Shown: positions 50,543-59,820 of the stretch, piece by piece
How positions within the stretch are numbered: position 1 is the stretch's first letter
Layout of the letters: each line of letters begins with the position of its first letter
NCBI GenBank assembly: GCA_046309815.1
Contig: JBKCOJ010000005.1
Coordinates: 62,001-126,000, forward strand
Source: CAITNM01 sp021298215
GTDB lineage: Bacteria; Pseudomonadota; Alphaproteobacteria; Paracaedibacterales; CAITNM01
Direction: 5' to 3'
Length of the DNA stretch: 64,000 nt
Notes under the pieces: generated by a model
Databases searched by the model: none
What the model was told of the DNA's origin: nothing
Seen by the model: only the letters and a program-made list of their open reading frames with translations
Made by a program: the position numbers and the translations under genes

Positions 50543-51892
50543 TTGTCATTGCAAAGCTTAATCACACAAAAAGTTGATGAATTTCTTGGCCAAATTCAAA
50601 ATATTGAAGATTTAGAATTACAAGGGGTTGTCGAGAAATTAGAAGGATTAAGTACTGTTGTACGCATTAATTCAAAAAAAATTCATATAGGTACGCGATG
50701 CTGGCTCTATCCTGATAATCATTCCCCTGTGCTTGGCGAAGTCATCAGCTTCAACCAAAATCTTGCAACAGTTATGACGTTCCACCATATCAAAGGACTC
50801 CATCCTAAGTGCAAGGTGACCTTTTTAATCCGAGGCAGCACTATCTATCCCAGCTTGCAGTGGCAAGGGAGAGTTATTAATGGTCTCGCCGAACCAATCG
50901 ATAACAAAGGAAAATTAGCTTTTGGAGCAAACGCTTATGATGTGCATGGCTCACCCATACCTGCTCATAGTCGCGCAAAAGTTAAAGACCCAATTGAACT
51001 TGGTGTTCGAGCTATGGATACATTTTTAACTTGTTGCAAAGGTCAGCGATTAGGAATTTTTGCAGGATCTGGCGTAGGTAAGTCAGTTCTACTATCAATG
51101 CTGGTAAAATTTGCAAATTGCGATATCTGCATTGTTGGATTAATTGGGGAAAGGGGGAGAGAAGTTCGAGAATTCATAGAAGATACTTTAGGTGAAGAAG
51201 GACTAAAACGTACAATTTTAGTTATTGCAACTTCAGATGAAACTGCACTTATGAGACGAGAAGCCGCTTATTTAACCCTGCGTCTCGCAGAATTTTATCG
51301 TGATCTAGGAATGAGTGTCCTTTGCGTAATTGATAGTGTTACTCGTTTTGCAATGTCTCAACGTGAAATTGGCTTAGCAGCTCATGAACCTCCCACAACA
51401 AAAGGTTATACTCCAAGTGTTTTTGCAGAATTACCCAAATTACTTGAGCGCGCAGGTCCAGGCATTCAACGCGAAGACAAAACTGGCTATATAACTGCCT
51501 TTTTTACTGTTTTAGTAGATGGTGACGATCATAATGAGCCAATTGCAGACGCAGTTAGAGGAATTCTAGATGGCCACGTTGTTCTTGATAGATCCTTAGC
51601 AACAAGAGGCCATTTTCCCGCTATCAACATTTTGCAAAGCATATCGCGTACTGTCCCAATGTGTCACAATGAATCAGAACAAAAAGCAGTGATAGAAGCA
51701 CGAAAAAATTTAAGCATTTATAATGATATGGTCGATCTTATTCGCTTAGGAGCGTATCGAAATGGAACCGATCCAGCTGTCGATAAAGCCATTCAACTTC
51801 ACACAGAGTTGGAATCATTCTTAAAGCAAAAACCAAATGAATTTACGAATCAGCAAGAATCTTTTGAAAAATTAAAAAATATTACAAAGTAA
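50543..51892 (+). CDS. fliI: Flagellum-specific/type III export ATPase FliI
   Basis: 449 aa from TTG 50543 (another TTG 6 bp later is possible). The F1-beta-like core has Walker A LGIFAGSGVGKSVLLSMLVK near 168, GLIGERGREVREFIEDTLG near 196, Walker B VLCVIDSVTRFAMSQREIGL near 256 and the FliI/YscN motif PPTTKGYTPSVFAELPKLLE near 282. It powers export through a flagellar or injectisome T3SS. No other flagellar or T3SS gene is in the 64 kb, so its partners must lie elsewhere or be missing. Confidence 0.9.
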   Translation: MSLQSLITQKVDEFLGQIQNIEDLELQGVVEKLEGLSTVVRINSKKIHIGTRCWLYPDNHSPVLGEVISFNQNLATVMTFHHIKGLHPKCKVTFLIRGSTIYPSLQWQGRVINGLAEPIDNKGKLAFGANAYDVHGSPIPAHSRAKVKDPIELGVRAMDTFLTCCKGQRLGIFAGSGVGKSVLLSMLVKFANCDICIVGLIGERGREVREFIEDTLGEEGLKRTILVIATSDETALMRREAAYLTLRLAEFYRDLGMSVLCVIDSVTRFAMSQREIGLAAHEPPTTKGYTPSVFAELPKLLERAGPGIQREDKTGYITAFFTVLVDGDDHNEPIADAVRGILDGHVVLDRSLATRGHFPAINILQSISRTVPMCHNESEQKAVIEARKNLSIYNDMVDLIRLGAYRNGTDPAVDKAIQLHTELESFLKQKPNEFTNQQESFEKLKNITK

Positions 51893-52048
51893 AAACAAAA
51901 TGAAGAATTAAATATCTTGGGTGTTGCAAAAGATCTACATGCCATCAGATTATATTATACACAGATGTAGTTTCCTTGGTGTTTTTTCAAATATTTGTTA
52001 GGGTTTAATTGGTTTAGTTTAAATGAATTTCTTGAGAAGGATTTATCC

Positions 52049-52504
52049 ATGAAAAAAGCATTATCTTCAATAGCGCTTGGCCTATTGTTAATCGGTTGTG
52101 AATGCACAGATACATGCCAAAATGTAGATGCAAATGCATCTGCAACACCTGGTTCACCTGGTCATTTCAAATATACAGTAAAAGACCGCGTATTCTTTAA
52201 CTTCGATAGCGCGACTCTTTCAGCTGATGACAAGAAGTCTCTTGAAGCACAAGCAGGATGGCTAAAAGTTTACTCATCAACAACAGCAACTGTTGAAGGT
52301 AAATGTGACAGCCGCGGAACAAGCGAATATAACTTAGCTCTAGGTGCTCGTCGTGCCAATGCAGTTGAAAAGCAACTTGTAAAGCTTGGCGTTGATAAGA
52401 ATCGTTTGAAAACAATTTCTTATGGAAAAGAAAAGCTTGAAGTTGTTGGCGATGGCGAAGCAGTACACGCGCAAAATCGTGTTGCGATTACTGTTATTAA
52501 CTAA
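52049..52504 (+). CDS. pal: Peptidoglycan-associated lipoprotein Pal
   Basis: 151 aa from ATG 52049, chosen for the signal peptide KKALSSIALGLLLIGC with lipobox LLIGC and GAGAAGG upstream; an earlier ATG at 51995 gives an unlikely N-terminus. The OmpA-like domain shows RVFFNFDSATLSADDKKSL near 49, VEGKCDSRGTSEYNLALGAR near 82 (peptidoglycan-binding Asp and Arg) and ISYGKEKLEV. It ties the outer membrane to peptidoglycan and to TolA. It lies 4 kb from tolQRA rather than next to them. Confidence 0.93.
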   Translation: MKKALSSIALGLLLIGCECTDTCQNVDANASATPGSPGHFKYTVKDRVFFNFDSATLSADDKKSLEAQAGWLKVYSSTTATVEGKCDSRGTSEYNLALGARRANAVEKQLVKLGVDKNRLKTISYGKEKLEVVGDGEAVHAQNRVAITVIN

Positions 52505-52522
52505 TTATCGCTTCTTTTTAAG

Positions 52523-52554
52523 AAAACCCGCAGCAATTAGTTGCGGGTTTTTTT
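52523..52554 (+). terminator. Intrinsic terminator after pal
   Basis: AACCCGCA (52525-52532), a 9-nt loop, TGCGGGTT (52542-52549) and a run of T to 52554. A clean Rho-independent terminator 20 bp after the pal stop. Confidence 0.93.
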
Positions 52555-52598
52555 ATACCTACTATAATGCAATCATCTAAGGAGTGGAAAGAATACGT

Positions 52599-53165
52599 AT
52601 GAAAATATCAGGCAATGAAATTCGTCCAGGAAATGTTATCGAATACCAAGGAAAATTATGGACAGCAGTAAAAACAGAGCATACTCAACCAGGCAAAGGT
52701 GGAGCATATATGCAGGTCGAATTAAAATGCTTAACAGATGGTACAAAGCTTAATGAGCGATTCCGTTCAGCTGAGTCTGTTGAAAGAGTCCATCTTGATC
52801 AGATGCCCTTTCAATATTTATACGCAGAAGGAGATGATTATGTTTTTATGGATCAGGCAACTTTCGAACAAATAAATCTTCATAAAGACTTTGTTGGAGA
52901 TGCAGCTGCATATTTACAAGATGGCATGATTGTTGAACTTTGCATGCATGAAGGTCGTCCTATTTCGGCAAGATTACCAGATACTATCATACTAACAATT
53001 ACGGAAGCAGATCCTGTTGTAAAAGGTCAGACAGCGGCGTCTTCCTTCAAGCCAGCAATTTTAGAAAATGGTATTCGTATCATGGTTCCACCCCACATTG
53101 AATCAGGTACAAAAGTTGTGGTGCGCACCGCGGATGGAACTTATGTAGAACGTGCGAAAGATTAG
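52599..53165 (+). CDS. efp: Elongation factor P
   Basis: 188 aa from ATG 52599 (a GTG at 52584 would add five residues). KOW-like domain I starts KISGNEIRPGNVIEYQGKLW and ends with the tip loop TQPGKGGAYMQVELK, where Lys near 34 is the site modified in EpmA/EpmB-type EF-P. Domains II (ADGDDYVFMDQATFEQ) and III (RIMVPPHIESGTKVVVRTAD) complete it. It relieves ribosome stalling at polyproline, which suits a proteome with proline-rich TolA. epmA is not visible here. Confidence 0.95.
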   Translation: MKISGNEIRPGNVIEYQGKLWTAVKTEHTQPGKGGAYMQVELKCLTDGTKLNERFRSAESVERVHLDQMPFQYLYAEGDDYVFMDQATFEQINLHKDFVGDAAAYLQDGMIVELCMHEGRPISARLPDTIILTITEADPVVKGQTAASSFKPAILENGIRIMVPPHIESGTKVVVRTADGTYVERAKD

Positions 53166-53168
53166 TTA

Positions 53169-53948
53169 ATGACTAGAATCATTCAAACTCCAAAATCAGC
53201 CCTAATTAATGTAATGTCTCAAGCTGTTTATAAAGCAGCGCGAGGACTAATACGTGATTTTGGTGAATTAGAACATTTACAAATTACTAAAAAATCTATA
53301 GGAGATTTTGTCAGTTCAGCTGACAAACGCTCTGAGCAAATCCTTATTGATGAGTTACGCAAAGCGAGACCAGATTTCGGTTTCTTATGTGAAGAAGCGG
53401 GAGAGATAAAAGGAAAAGATTCAAGACACCGTTGGATTATTGATCCACTAGACGGCACTACGAATTTTTTGCATAGCAATCCCCATTTTGCCATCACCGT
53501 TGCTCTAGAGTTTGATGGAGAAATTATCGCAGGCGTCACATACCAGCCGATTCTCGATGAACTTTTTTGGGCAGAAAAAGGTAAGGGCGCATTTTGCAAT
53601 CAAAAAAGATTGCGTGTTTCAGGGCGACGAGATTTAGAATCTCTACTCGTTTGCTGCGACTACGACCATCCAGTCGTAGAAGAGATTGATAGCAAAATTT
53701 CAGGTATTCGCTACACAGGAGCAGGCGCGCTTGACTTAGCGTATGTTGCCAGCGGCCGTTTCGACGTATGCTTTCTCATGGGCCTTAAACCATGGGACAT
53801 GGCAACAGGCGCGCTTCTTGTGCGAGAAGCCGGGGGGGTGATTACAAACATGGATGGTCAGCATATGAACATTTATACAAGCTCTGTTTTATGCGGGAAT
53901 GAGTTGCTACACAAAATGTTTTTACCTCTCGTAAATAATCATAAATAA
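53169..53948 (+). CDS. suhB: Inositol-1-monophosphatase family protein (SuhB)
   Basis: 259 aa, Mg-dependent FIG superfamily. Metal site residues are in FLCEEAGEI near 74, IIDPLDGTTNFLHSNPHFAI near 96 and LKPWDMATGALLVREAGGVI near 205. It hydrolyses inositol or related phosphates; in bacteria SuhB also associates with ribosomal RNA transcription complexes. It follows efp by 3 bp and probably shares its transcript. Confidence 0.93.
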   Translation: MTRIIQTPKSALINVMSQAVYKAARGLIRDFGELEHLQITKKSIGDFVSSADKRSEQILIDELRKARPDFGFLCEEAGEIKGKDSRHRWIIDPLDGTTNFLHSNPHFAITVALEFDGEIIAGVTYQPILDELFWAEKGKGAFCNQKRLRVSGRRDLESLLVCCDYDHPVVEEIDSKISGIRYTGAGALDLAYVASGRFDVCFLMGLKPWDMATGALLVREAGGVITNMDGQHMNIYTSSVLCGNELLHKMFLPLVNNHK

Positions 53949-54002
53949 CGCTTGTGATTTATAAATAAAAACGATTATAAATAAATACTAAACGAAGTTC
54001 TG

Positions 54003-54956
54003 TTGTATTTTTTGCATTGGGCAATAGTTATATTGTTATTATTAGTAGGTTGTGCTGGCGGGCCTTCAGGTCCTCGCACGCCTATCGGCGGAATAGGTAA
54101 AGGATCAACAAAGAGTTATTATTGCCGTGGTGAATGGCATCATCCTCAAAATTATTATGAATACGACAAAACGGGCCTAGCCTCATGGTATGGCCCCGGC
54201 TTTCACGGAAAACCAAAACCCTATGGTGAAAAGTTTAATATGCACGGTATTTCTGCTGCTCATCGAACGCTACCTTTACCAACTGTAGTAAAAGTAACAA
54301 ATTTACAAAACGGCAAATCAATCAACCTTGTGCTTGATGATCGTGGTCCTTTTGTTTATGAAGGACGAATTATTGACTTAAGTGTAGGAGCAGCAAAAGC
54401 ATTAGGAACATACAGCAAAGGACTGGCAACCGTTAGAGTACAAAGCATTCCCGGAGAAAGCCGCATGCTATCAGATTATTTAGCTAAACACGGAAATCAA
54501 AGCGGAAAAATGAAAGATGGTAGAACGTGGCAGCAAGTTTACCAAGAAGAAATTGCTGGGAAATATAATAATTATGTTACAGATAATCCAAATCTCGTAA
54601 AATCTGCATTGCAAAAAAGTACAAAAAATACATCAGCTACCCCATCAAAAACATTGGATGATGTTTTAAACTCAGTGACACCAAAAGTTAGTAACGCATC
54701 CTCTCCAAAAGCTGCACCTATAGGTGGAAAAACGTACATTAATTTGGGGAAGGCATTCGTACAAAAAAATAATGCTCAAAAAATCGCAGCTAGTTTACCC
54801 AAAGCATGGAATCCAACGATTCAATCAGTGCTTCATCCAAGCGGACAAACACTTTATAATGTAAAGATTGGACCTTTCAATAATCAATTATCTCAAGAAC
54901 TTTTGAGAAAGATTCACAGCAAAGGCTTTTCACAAGCAATTATACTAGAGGACTAG
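54003..54956 (+). CDS. rlpA: RlpA-like septal lipoprotein with SPOR domain
   Basis: 317 aa from TTG 54003. Lipoprotein signal YFLHWAIVILLLLVGC with lipobox LVGC, then the double-psi beta-barrel of RlpA near 58-140: LASWYGPGFHGKPKPYGEKF, AAHRTLPLPTVVKVTN, LVLDDRGPFVYEGRIIDLS. A 90-residue Ser/Thr/Lys linker leads to a C-terminal SPOR domain (YINLGKAFVQKNNAQKIAAS). SPOR binds denuded glycan at septa; RlpA homologues cleave such strands. It precedes the D,D-carboxypeptidase gene by 1 bp. Confidence 0.9.
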   Translation: MYFLHWAIVILLLLVGCAGGPSGPRTPIGGIGKGSTKSYYCRGEWHHPQNYYEYDKTGLASWYGPGFHGKPKPYGEKFNMHGISAAHRTLPLPTVVKVTNLQNGKSINLVLDDRGPFVYEGRIIDLSVGAAKALGTYSKGLATVRVQSIPGESRMLSDYLAKHGNQSGKMKDGRTWQQVYQEEIAGKYNNYVTDNPNLVKSALQKSTKNTSATPSKTLDDVLNSVTPKVSNASSPKAAPIGGKTYINLGKAFVQKNNAQKIAASLPKAWNPTIQSVLHPSGQTLYNVKIGPFNNQLSQELLRKIHSKGFSQAIILED

Positions 54957-54957
54957 A

Positions 54958-56166
54958 ATGCAGTTTTTAAAGTTTTTATTCATTTTATTTTTTAGCTTTA
55001 TTACCACTAATAATGCAGAAGCAAAGGTTAAAAAAAATCCAGCACAAATTGCCAAAAAAAAGGAATCAAAAGAAAAAAATATTCTAGAGCCATATGGTGT
55101 TGAAGTTAACTCCACTCACGCCCTTTTAGTAGATCACCAAACCGGTAAAATTTTGCTTGAAAAAAATGCTAATCAGTCATTCGAGCCAGCGTCTATGACA
55201 AAAATCATGACTGCTTATATGGTAATGAAGGCGCTAAAAGAAGGGAGGATTAAACCTGAGTCACTCGTTACTATCTCAAGTAATGCACGCAGCATCGAAA
55301 AGGGTAGTAGTGATATGTTCTTGGAAATTGGTGATCAAGTTAGCGTTCAAGACCTTTTGATGGGACTGATAATCGTCTCGGGAAATGACGCAGCCATTGC
55401 TTTAGCAGAATATCTAAGCGGCACACAAAGTGCCTTCGCATCTGACATGAATTATGTTGCAAAAGAATTAGGTTGCTCTCAAACAGAATTTAAAAATGCT
55501 AGTGGATTACCAGAAGAAGGACACCTTACAACAGCCCATGACTTAATTATTATGAGCCAAAAAACGCTTGAAGATTTTCCAGAATGGTACAGTATTCATA
55601 AAGAATTAAAGTTTAAATATAGAAATATAGAACAACCTAACAGGAACCTCTTACTGAATAAGAATATAGGATGCGATGGAGTTAAAACAGGATTCGCTTC
55701 AAAACCTGGTTATGGAATGGTTGCCTCTGCTGTGCAGAATGGACGCAGATTGTTTTTAGTTGTAACAGGTTTACACACAATGAAAGAACGCGCCGACGAG
55801 GCTTATCGCTTACTACAATGGGGATTTGGTACATTTGGAAATTACACCATCATGCCAGAAGGTAAATCTATACTTGAAATTCCTGTTCGTTATGGCTCAC
55901 AAGAAATGGTGGAAATAATTGCTGATCAGCATCTATTAACTCTTCATCGTAATCGCATCCATCAAATAAAAGCTGCCATTAAATATCGAACTGTTTTAGA
56001 ATCACCCTTTAAAGCAGGAACCCAGGTGGGTGAAGTCATACTTACGCACCCCGATTGGCAAGAGAAAGTTATTATTCCATTAGTGGCAAAAAAGGATATT
56101 TCAAGAGCATCTTTTTTAAGTAGAATAGGTCAGACGCTAAAATATCTTTTTCAAAAGGATTCCTAA
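54958..56166 (+). CDS. D-alanyl-D-alanine carboxypeptidase (PBP5/6 family)
   Basis: 402 aa. Signal peptide QFLKFLFILFFSFITTNNAEA; catalytic SxxK in ASMTKIMTAYMVMKAL near 80, SxN in IIVSGNDAAIALAEYLSG near 139, KTG in GCDGVKTGFASKPGYGM near 240, then the C-terminal beta domain (IMPEGKSILEIPVRYG) and an end with a weak amphipathic stretch. It trims pentapeptides in peptidoglycan. Co-transcribed with rlpA, both acting at the cell wall, and overlapping serC by one base. Confidence 0.93.
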   Translation: MQFLKFLFILFFSFITTNNAEAKVKKNPAQIAKKKESKEKNILEPYGVEVNSTHALLVDHQTGKILLEKNANQSFEPASMTKIMTAYMVMKALKEGRIKPESLVTISSNARSIEKGSSDMFLEIGDQVSVQDLLMGLIIVSGNDAAIALAEYLSGTQSAFASDMNYVAKELGCSQTEFKNASGLPEEGHLTTAHDLIIMSQKTLEDFPEWYSIHKELKFKYRNIEQPNRNLLLNKNIGCDGVKTGFASKPGYGMVASAVQNGRRLFLVVTGLHTMKERADEAYRLLQWGFGTFGNYTIMPEGKSILEIPVRYGSQEMVEIIADQHLLTLHRNRIHQIKAAIKYRTVLESPFKAGTQVGEVILTHPDWQEKVIIPLVAKKDISRASFLSRIGQTLKYLFQKDS

Positions 56167-57254
56167 TGAGACCTTTTTTTAGTTCTGGCCCATGCGTTAA
56201 GCACGCTGGCTGGTCTTTAGAACAATTAAATCGCCCTTTTATAAACAGGTCTCATCGCAGCGATATTGCAAAAAAACATCTGAAATCTATTATTGATCGC
56301 CAACAAAAACTTTTAAATATACCTGATGATTATAAATTAGCTATTGTGCCCGCCTCTGCCACAGGAGCGATGGAAATGGCCATGTGGTGCTTTTTAGGAA
56401 GTCGCGATGTTGACGTACACGTTATGGATGTTTTCAGTAAAATTTGGGCTTATGATATTGAACGCCAGCTTAAAGTTCACACGCATATTTTTGAAGCTGA
56501 GTACGGCAATCTTCCGCAAATGCATCACAACCCTAACCATGATTTAGTAATAGCCATCAGCGCTACAACTACTGGTGTTGCTTATCCACACACTGATTGG
56601 ATTTTTAACGATCGACAAGGATTAGTTATTGTAGATGCAACAGCAGCAGCTTTTTGCTTTGATATACCTTTTGAGAAATTTGATGTTGTGGCTTTTTCCT
56701 GGCAAAAAGGATTAGGAAGTGAAGCCGCCCATGGAATGCTTGCTCTTAGCCCACGGGCGTTGGAGCAGCTTGAAACCTATATACCGCCACGACCAATTCC
56801 GCGAATTATGAGCTTATGGCTAGATGATAAAGTAAACTATGGAGTTTTTGAGGGCCTCACCCTAAATACACCTTCAATGTTATCGCTAGCTGATGTGGAA
56901 TGCGCACTTGATTGGGCAGAAACTCTAGGGGGCGCAAAAGCTTTATATAAAAAATCAGCAGACAATGTATCTTTTCTATATGATTGGATTTTAAGAACTC
57001 CCAATTTATCTCCGATGACAACGAAAGATATTCAGGCAAAAGGTGGAGCAGTTTGCTTTTTCGTGAATATATTCACTGCTTTTGATGAATATCGTGCTTT
57101 TGCAAAAAGCGTAGCTGATGAAAAGCTTCTTTTTGATATTGTTAATCATGCTCATTCAAAACCAAGCTTTAGAATTTGGTGCGGGCCAACCGTTGAAAAA
57201 AATGATCTGATGCAGCTGACTAAAATTTTTGAAGAAAAACTCGTTAACTCCTAG
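56166..57254 (+). CDS. serC: Phosphoserine aminotransferase (alphaproteobacterial SerC)
   Basis: 362-aa PLP enzyme of the distinct alphaproteobacterial SerC type. FSSGPCVKHAGWSLEQL near 5, RSHRSDIAKKHLKSIIDR near 29, VPASATGAMEMAMWCFLG near 62, LVIVDATAAAFCFDI near 158 and the Schiff-base Lys in VAFSWQKGLGSEAAHGMLAL near 180. It makes phosphoserine from 3-phosphohydroxypyruvate, and related enzymes also act in pyridoxal phosphate synthesis. No serA or serB neighbours. The stop overlaps the convergent topA by 11 bp. Confidence 0.92.
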   Translation: MRPFFSSGPCVKHAGWSLEQLNRPFINRSHRSDIAKKHLKSIIDRQQKLLNIPDDYKLAIVPASATGAMEMAMWCFLGSRDVDVHVMDVFSKIWAYDIERQLKVHTHIFEAEYGNLPQMHHNPNHDLVIAISATTTGVAYPHTDWIFNDRQGLVIVDATAAAFCFDIPFEKFDVVAFSWQKGLGSEAAHGMLALSPRALEQLETYIPPRPIPRIMSLWLDDKVNYGVFEGLTLNTPSMLSLADVECALDWAETLGGAKALYKKSADNVSFLYDWILRTPNLSPMTTKDIQAKGGAVCFFVNIFTAFDEYRAFAKSVADEKLLFDIVNHAHSKPSFRIWCGPTVEKNDLMQLTKIFEEKLVNS

Positions 57255-59613
57255 ACTTTGCTTTTGCTTTAAAACCGCTCGTCCTTGGTGAATTACGCTT
57301 TTTCTCTATAATAGCGATAGCCTCCTCCAAAGTAATCTCCATAAAGTTATACGCCCTAGGAATTGAGGTGAATGCTCCTTGATACTTTAAATAAGGACCA
57401 AATCGACCAATCCCCACTAAAATATCCTCTTTAGTTTCAGGATCTTTACCAATGAGTGCAGGCAAAGACGCAAGCTTAAGTGCTTGATCTAACGATAATG
57501 AATAAGGATCAAAACCTGGGGGTATACTAACTCTTTTAGGCTTTTTGACGTCTTTTTGCTCCCATTGCAAATAAGGACCATATGGACCTTTACGTATTGT
57601 TATATCAACCTTTAGCTCAGGATCTTGCCCTAATACCATTACATCACTTACTTCTTGCATACCTTCTTCTGTACTCGCACTGCCATTAAGAGATTTTGTG
57701 TATTTACAATCAGGATAACGATTACATCCAAGGAAAGGACCAAATTTGCTTAGCTTTAAAGAAAGCTGCCCTTCATTACATGTAGGACACGCCCTCGGAT
57801 TTTCCTTGGACATATCAAACAAAGATGCTTCAAGATCTTTTTGCACATCATCAAGGACTTGACTGATTTTTAGAGGCTCAGCTTGCTTAACTGTATCGTG
57901 AAAAGGCATCCAGAAAGCATTCATTACATCTATCCATTGGCGTTTTCCACCTGATATATCATCAAGTTGCTCTTCAAGATCTGCTGTAAAGTCATACTGA
58001 ATATATTTTGGGAAATAATGATTCAAAAAAGAGGTTACTAACCTTCCACGTTGATCTGGGTGAAATTGTCGTTTTTCAATACGTACATAGTCACGATCTT
58101 GAAGTGTTTGAATCAAAGAAACATATGTTGACGGACGGCCAATACCTAACTCTTCAAGTTTCTTCACAAGGCTTGCTTCTGTATAGCGTGGAGGCGGTTG
58201 TGTGAAGTGTTGCTCTGGCGTAACGGAATTAATATTGATTGCTTCACCAACATTTAGCTGCGGTAACAAAAGTTCATCGTCTTCATCGGTCGTTTTTTCA
58301 TCTTTATTTTCTTGGTCTTTACCTTCTTGATAAAGCTTTAAAAAGCCGTCAAACACAAGCGTAGAACCGGTAGCTCGCAATGTCGTTTGTTTGTCTTGCG
58401 AAATAATATCTACCCCTACTTGATCAAACAATGCATTTTCCATTTGGCTTGCAACTGTCCTCTTCCAAATCAGCTCATAAAGTTTTAATTGGCCCTCATC
58501 AAGATAGGAAGATATTGATTTTGGAGTACGCACAACGTCGGTTGGACGAATTGCTTCATGTGCTTCTTGTGCATTCTTCGCTTTGCTTTTATATAAGCGC
58601 GGCGAAGCGGGCAGATATTGCTTACCAAAATCTTTCTCAATAAATTCTCTTGCACCACTTAACGCTTCATTTGAAAGATTTACGCTATCTGTACGCATAT
58701 AGGTAACCAAACCTATAGTCTCTCCACCAACATCAACACCTTCATAAAGACGTTGTGCAATTTGCATGGTTTTCTTCGGGCTAAAACCTAGCTTTCTTGA
58801 TGCTTCTTGTTGTAATGTTGAGGTTGTAAAAGGTGCAGCTGGATTACGTTTTACTTGTTTCTTTTCAATATCCGCTACGCTAAATGCTGACTGTTCAATT
58901 ATCTTTGCTGCTGCTGTAGCTGTTTCTTCGTTTGGCAGATCAAACTTCTCTAATTTTTTGCCGTGCAAATAAGTAAGCTTAGCAAGAAAATTTGCATTTG
59001 TATTATGTGCGCATTGCGTTTCAACGGACCAATATTCTTGAGTTTTAAAAGCTTCTATTTCCTGTTCACGCTCAACAATTAAACGCAAGGCCACAGATTG
59101 TACACGGCCAGCAGAACGAGCACCTGGTAATTTTCTCCATAAAATAGGCGATAAAGTAAAACCAACTAGATAATCTAGAGCTCGACGCGCTAAATACGCA
59201 TCAACTAATTCTTTATTCACATCTCTTGGAGCTTTTAAGGCTTCCTGTACGGCTTTTTTAGTGATCTCGTTAAACACAATCCGTTGTACGTTTAAGCCTT
59301 TGGTTGCTTTCATTTCATCCAGCACTTGTTGAATATGCCAAGAAATAGCTTCTCCTTCACGATCCGGGTCGGTTGCAAGAAGAAGATTTTTTGCGCCCTT
59401 CATGGAAGCAATAATATCTTTCATACGCTTCTTGCCCTGATCATCAAGCTCCCAGATCATGGCAAAATTGTCCGCTGGATTTACTGATCCATTTTTTGAT
59501 GGTAAATCGCGCACATGCCCATAACTCGCTATGACCTTGTAATCACTTCCTAGGTACTTATTAATAGTCTTAGCTTTTGAGGGGGACTCAACGATAACGA
59601 CACTTTGCGTCAA
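57244..59613 (-). CDS. topA: DNA topoisomerase I
   Basis: 789 aa. TOPRIM domain starts VVIVESPSKAKTINKYLG with the acidic DPDREGEAISWHI near 104. Active-site Tyr is in IGLVTYMRTDSVNLS near 309. It has one zinc finger (CPTCNEGQLSLKL...CNRYPDC) near 620 and two C-terminal basic repeat domains (DITIRKGPYGPYLQWEQK, GIGRFGPYLKYQGAF), ending in a Lys/Ser-rich tail. It relaxes negative supercoils. The 207-bp upstream gap is AT-rich and contains a 16-bp palindrome. Confidence 0.96.
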   Translation of the reverse strand: MTQSVVIVESPSKAKTINKYLGSDYKVIASYGHVRDLPSKNGSVNPADNFAMIWELDDQGKKRMKDIIASMKGAKNLLLATDPDREGEAISWHIQQVLDEMKATKGLNVQRIVFNEITKKAVQEALKAPRDVNKELVDAYLARRALDYLVGFTLSPILWRKLPGARSAGRVQSVALRLIVEREQEIEAFKTQEYWSVETQCAHNTNANFLAKLTYLHGKKLEKFDLPNEETATAAAKIIEQSAFSVADIEKKQVKRNPAAPFTTSTLQQEASRKLGFSPKKTMQIAQRLYEGVDVGGETIGLVTYMRTDSVNLSNEALSGAREFIEKDFGKQYLPASPRLYKSKAKNAQEAHEAIRPTDVVRTPKSISSYLDEGQLKLYELIWKRTVASQMENALFDQVGVDIISQDKQTTLRATGSTLVFDGFLKLYQEGKDQENKDEKTTDEDDELLLPQLNVGEAININSVTPEQHFTQPPPRYTEASLVKKLEELGIGRPSTYVSLIQTLQDRDYVRIEKRQFHPDQRGRLVTSFLNHYFPKYIQYDFTADLEEQLDDISGGKRQWIDVMNAFWMPFHDTVKQAEPLKISQVLDDVQKDLEASLFDMSKENPRACPTCNEGQLSLKLSKFGPFLGCNRYPDCKYTKSLNGSASTEEGMQEVSDVMVLGQDPELKVDITIRKGPYGPYLQWEQKDVKKPKRVSIPPGFDPYSLSLDQALKLASLPALIGKDPETKEDILVGIGRFGPYLKYQGAFTSIPRAYNFMEITLEEAIAIIEKKRNSPRTSGFKAKAKSRS

Positions 59614-59797
59614 TGAAACCTCTATTTTTTAAATTTTTAATAAATTTATCCTTTTCAGGTGTGCACTTTAGCAAGACCTACATCTCATGACAAGTATTAC
59701 ATTAGCGACGTCGAAAGAAATAATTCACAAGTAAAATGCTAACAGAGTATTTCCCAAATATAAATGCGATTTTCTTAAATGCAATAAAAAATTTATT

Positions 59798-59813
59798 AAT
59801 TGCGATCGCAATT
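59798..59813. repeat. 16-bp perfect palindrome
   Basis: AATTGCGATCGCAATT, between the end of the GNAT gene and the topA promoter region. No T-tract follows on either strand, so it is not an intrinsic terminator. The octamer GCGATCGC is its core. It may be a protein-binding site. Confidence 0.5.
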
Positions 59814-59820
59814 TATAATA

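Noticed and set aside
51893..52048. A promoter with TTGCAA and TATATT boxes before pal
   Set aside because: The boxes are 21 bp apart, outside the usual 16-18 bp spacing, so I did not list it as a feature.
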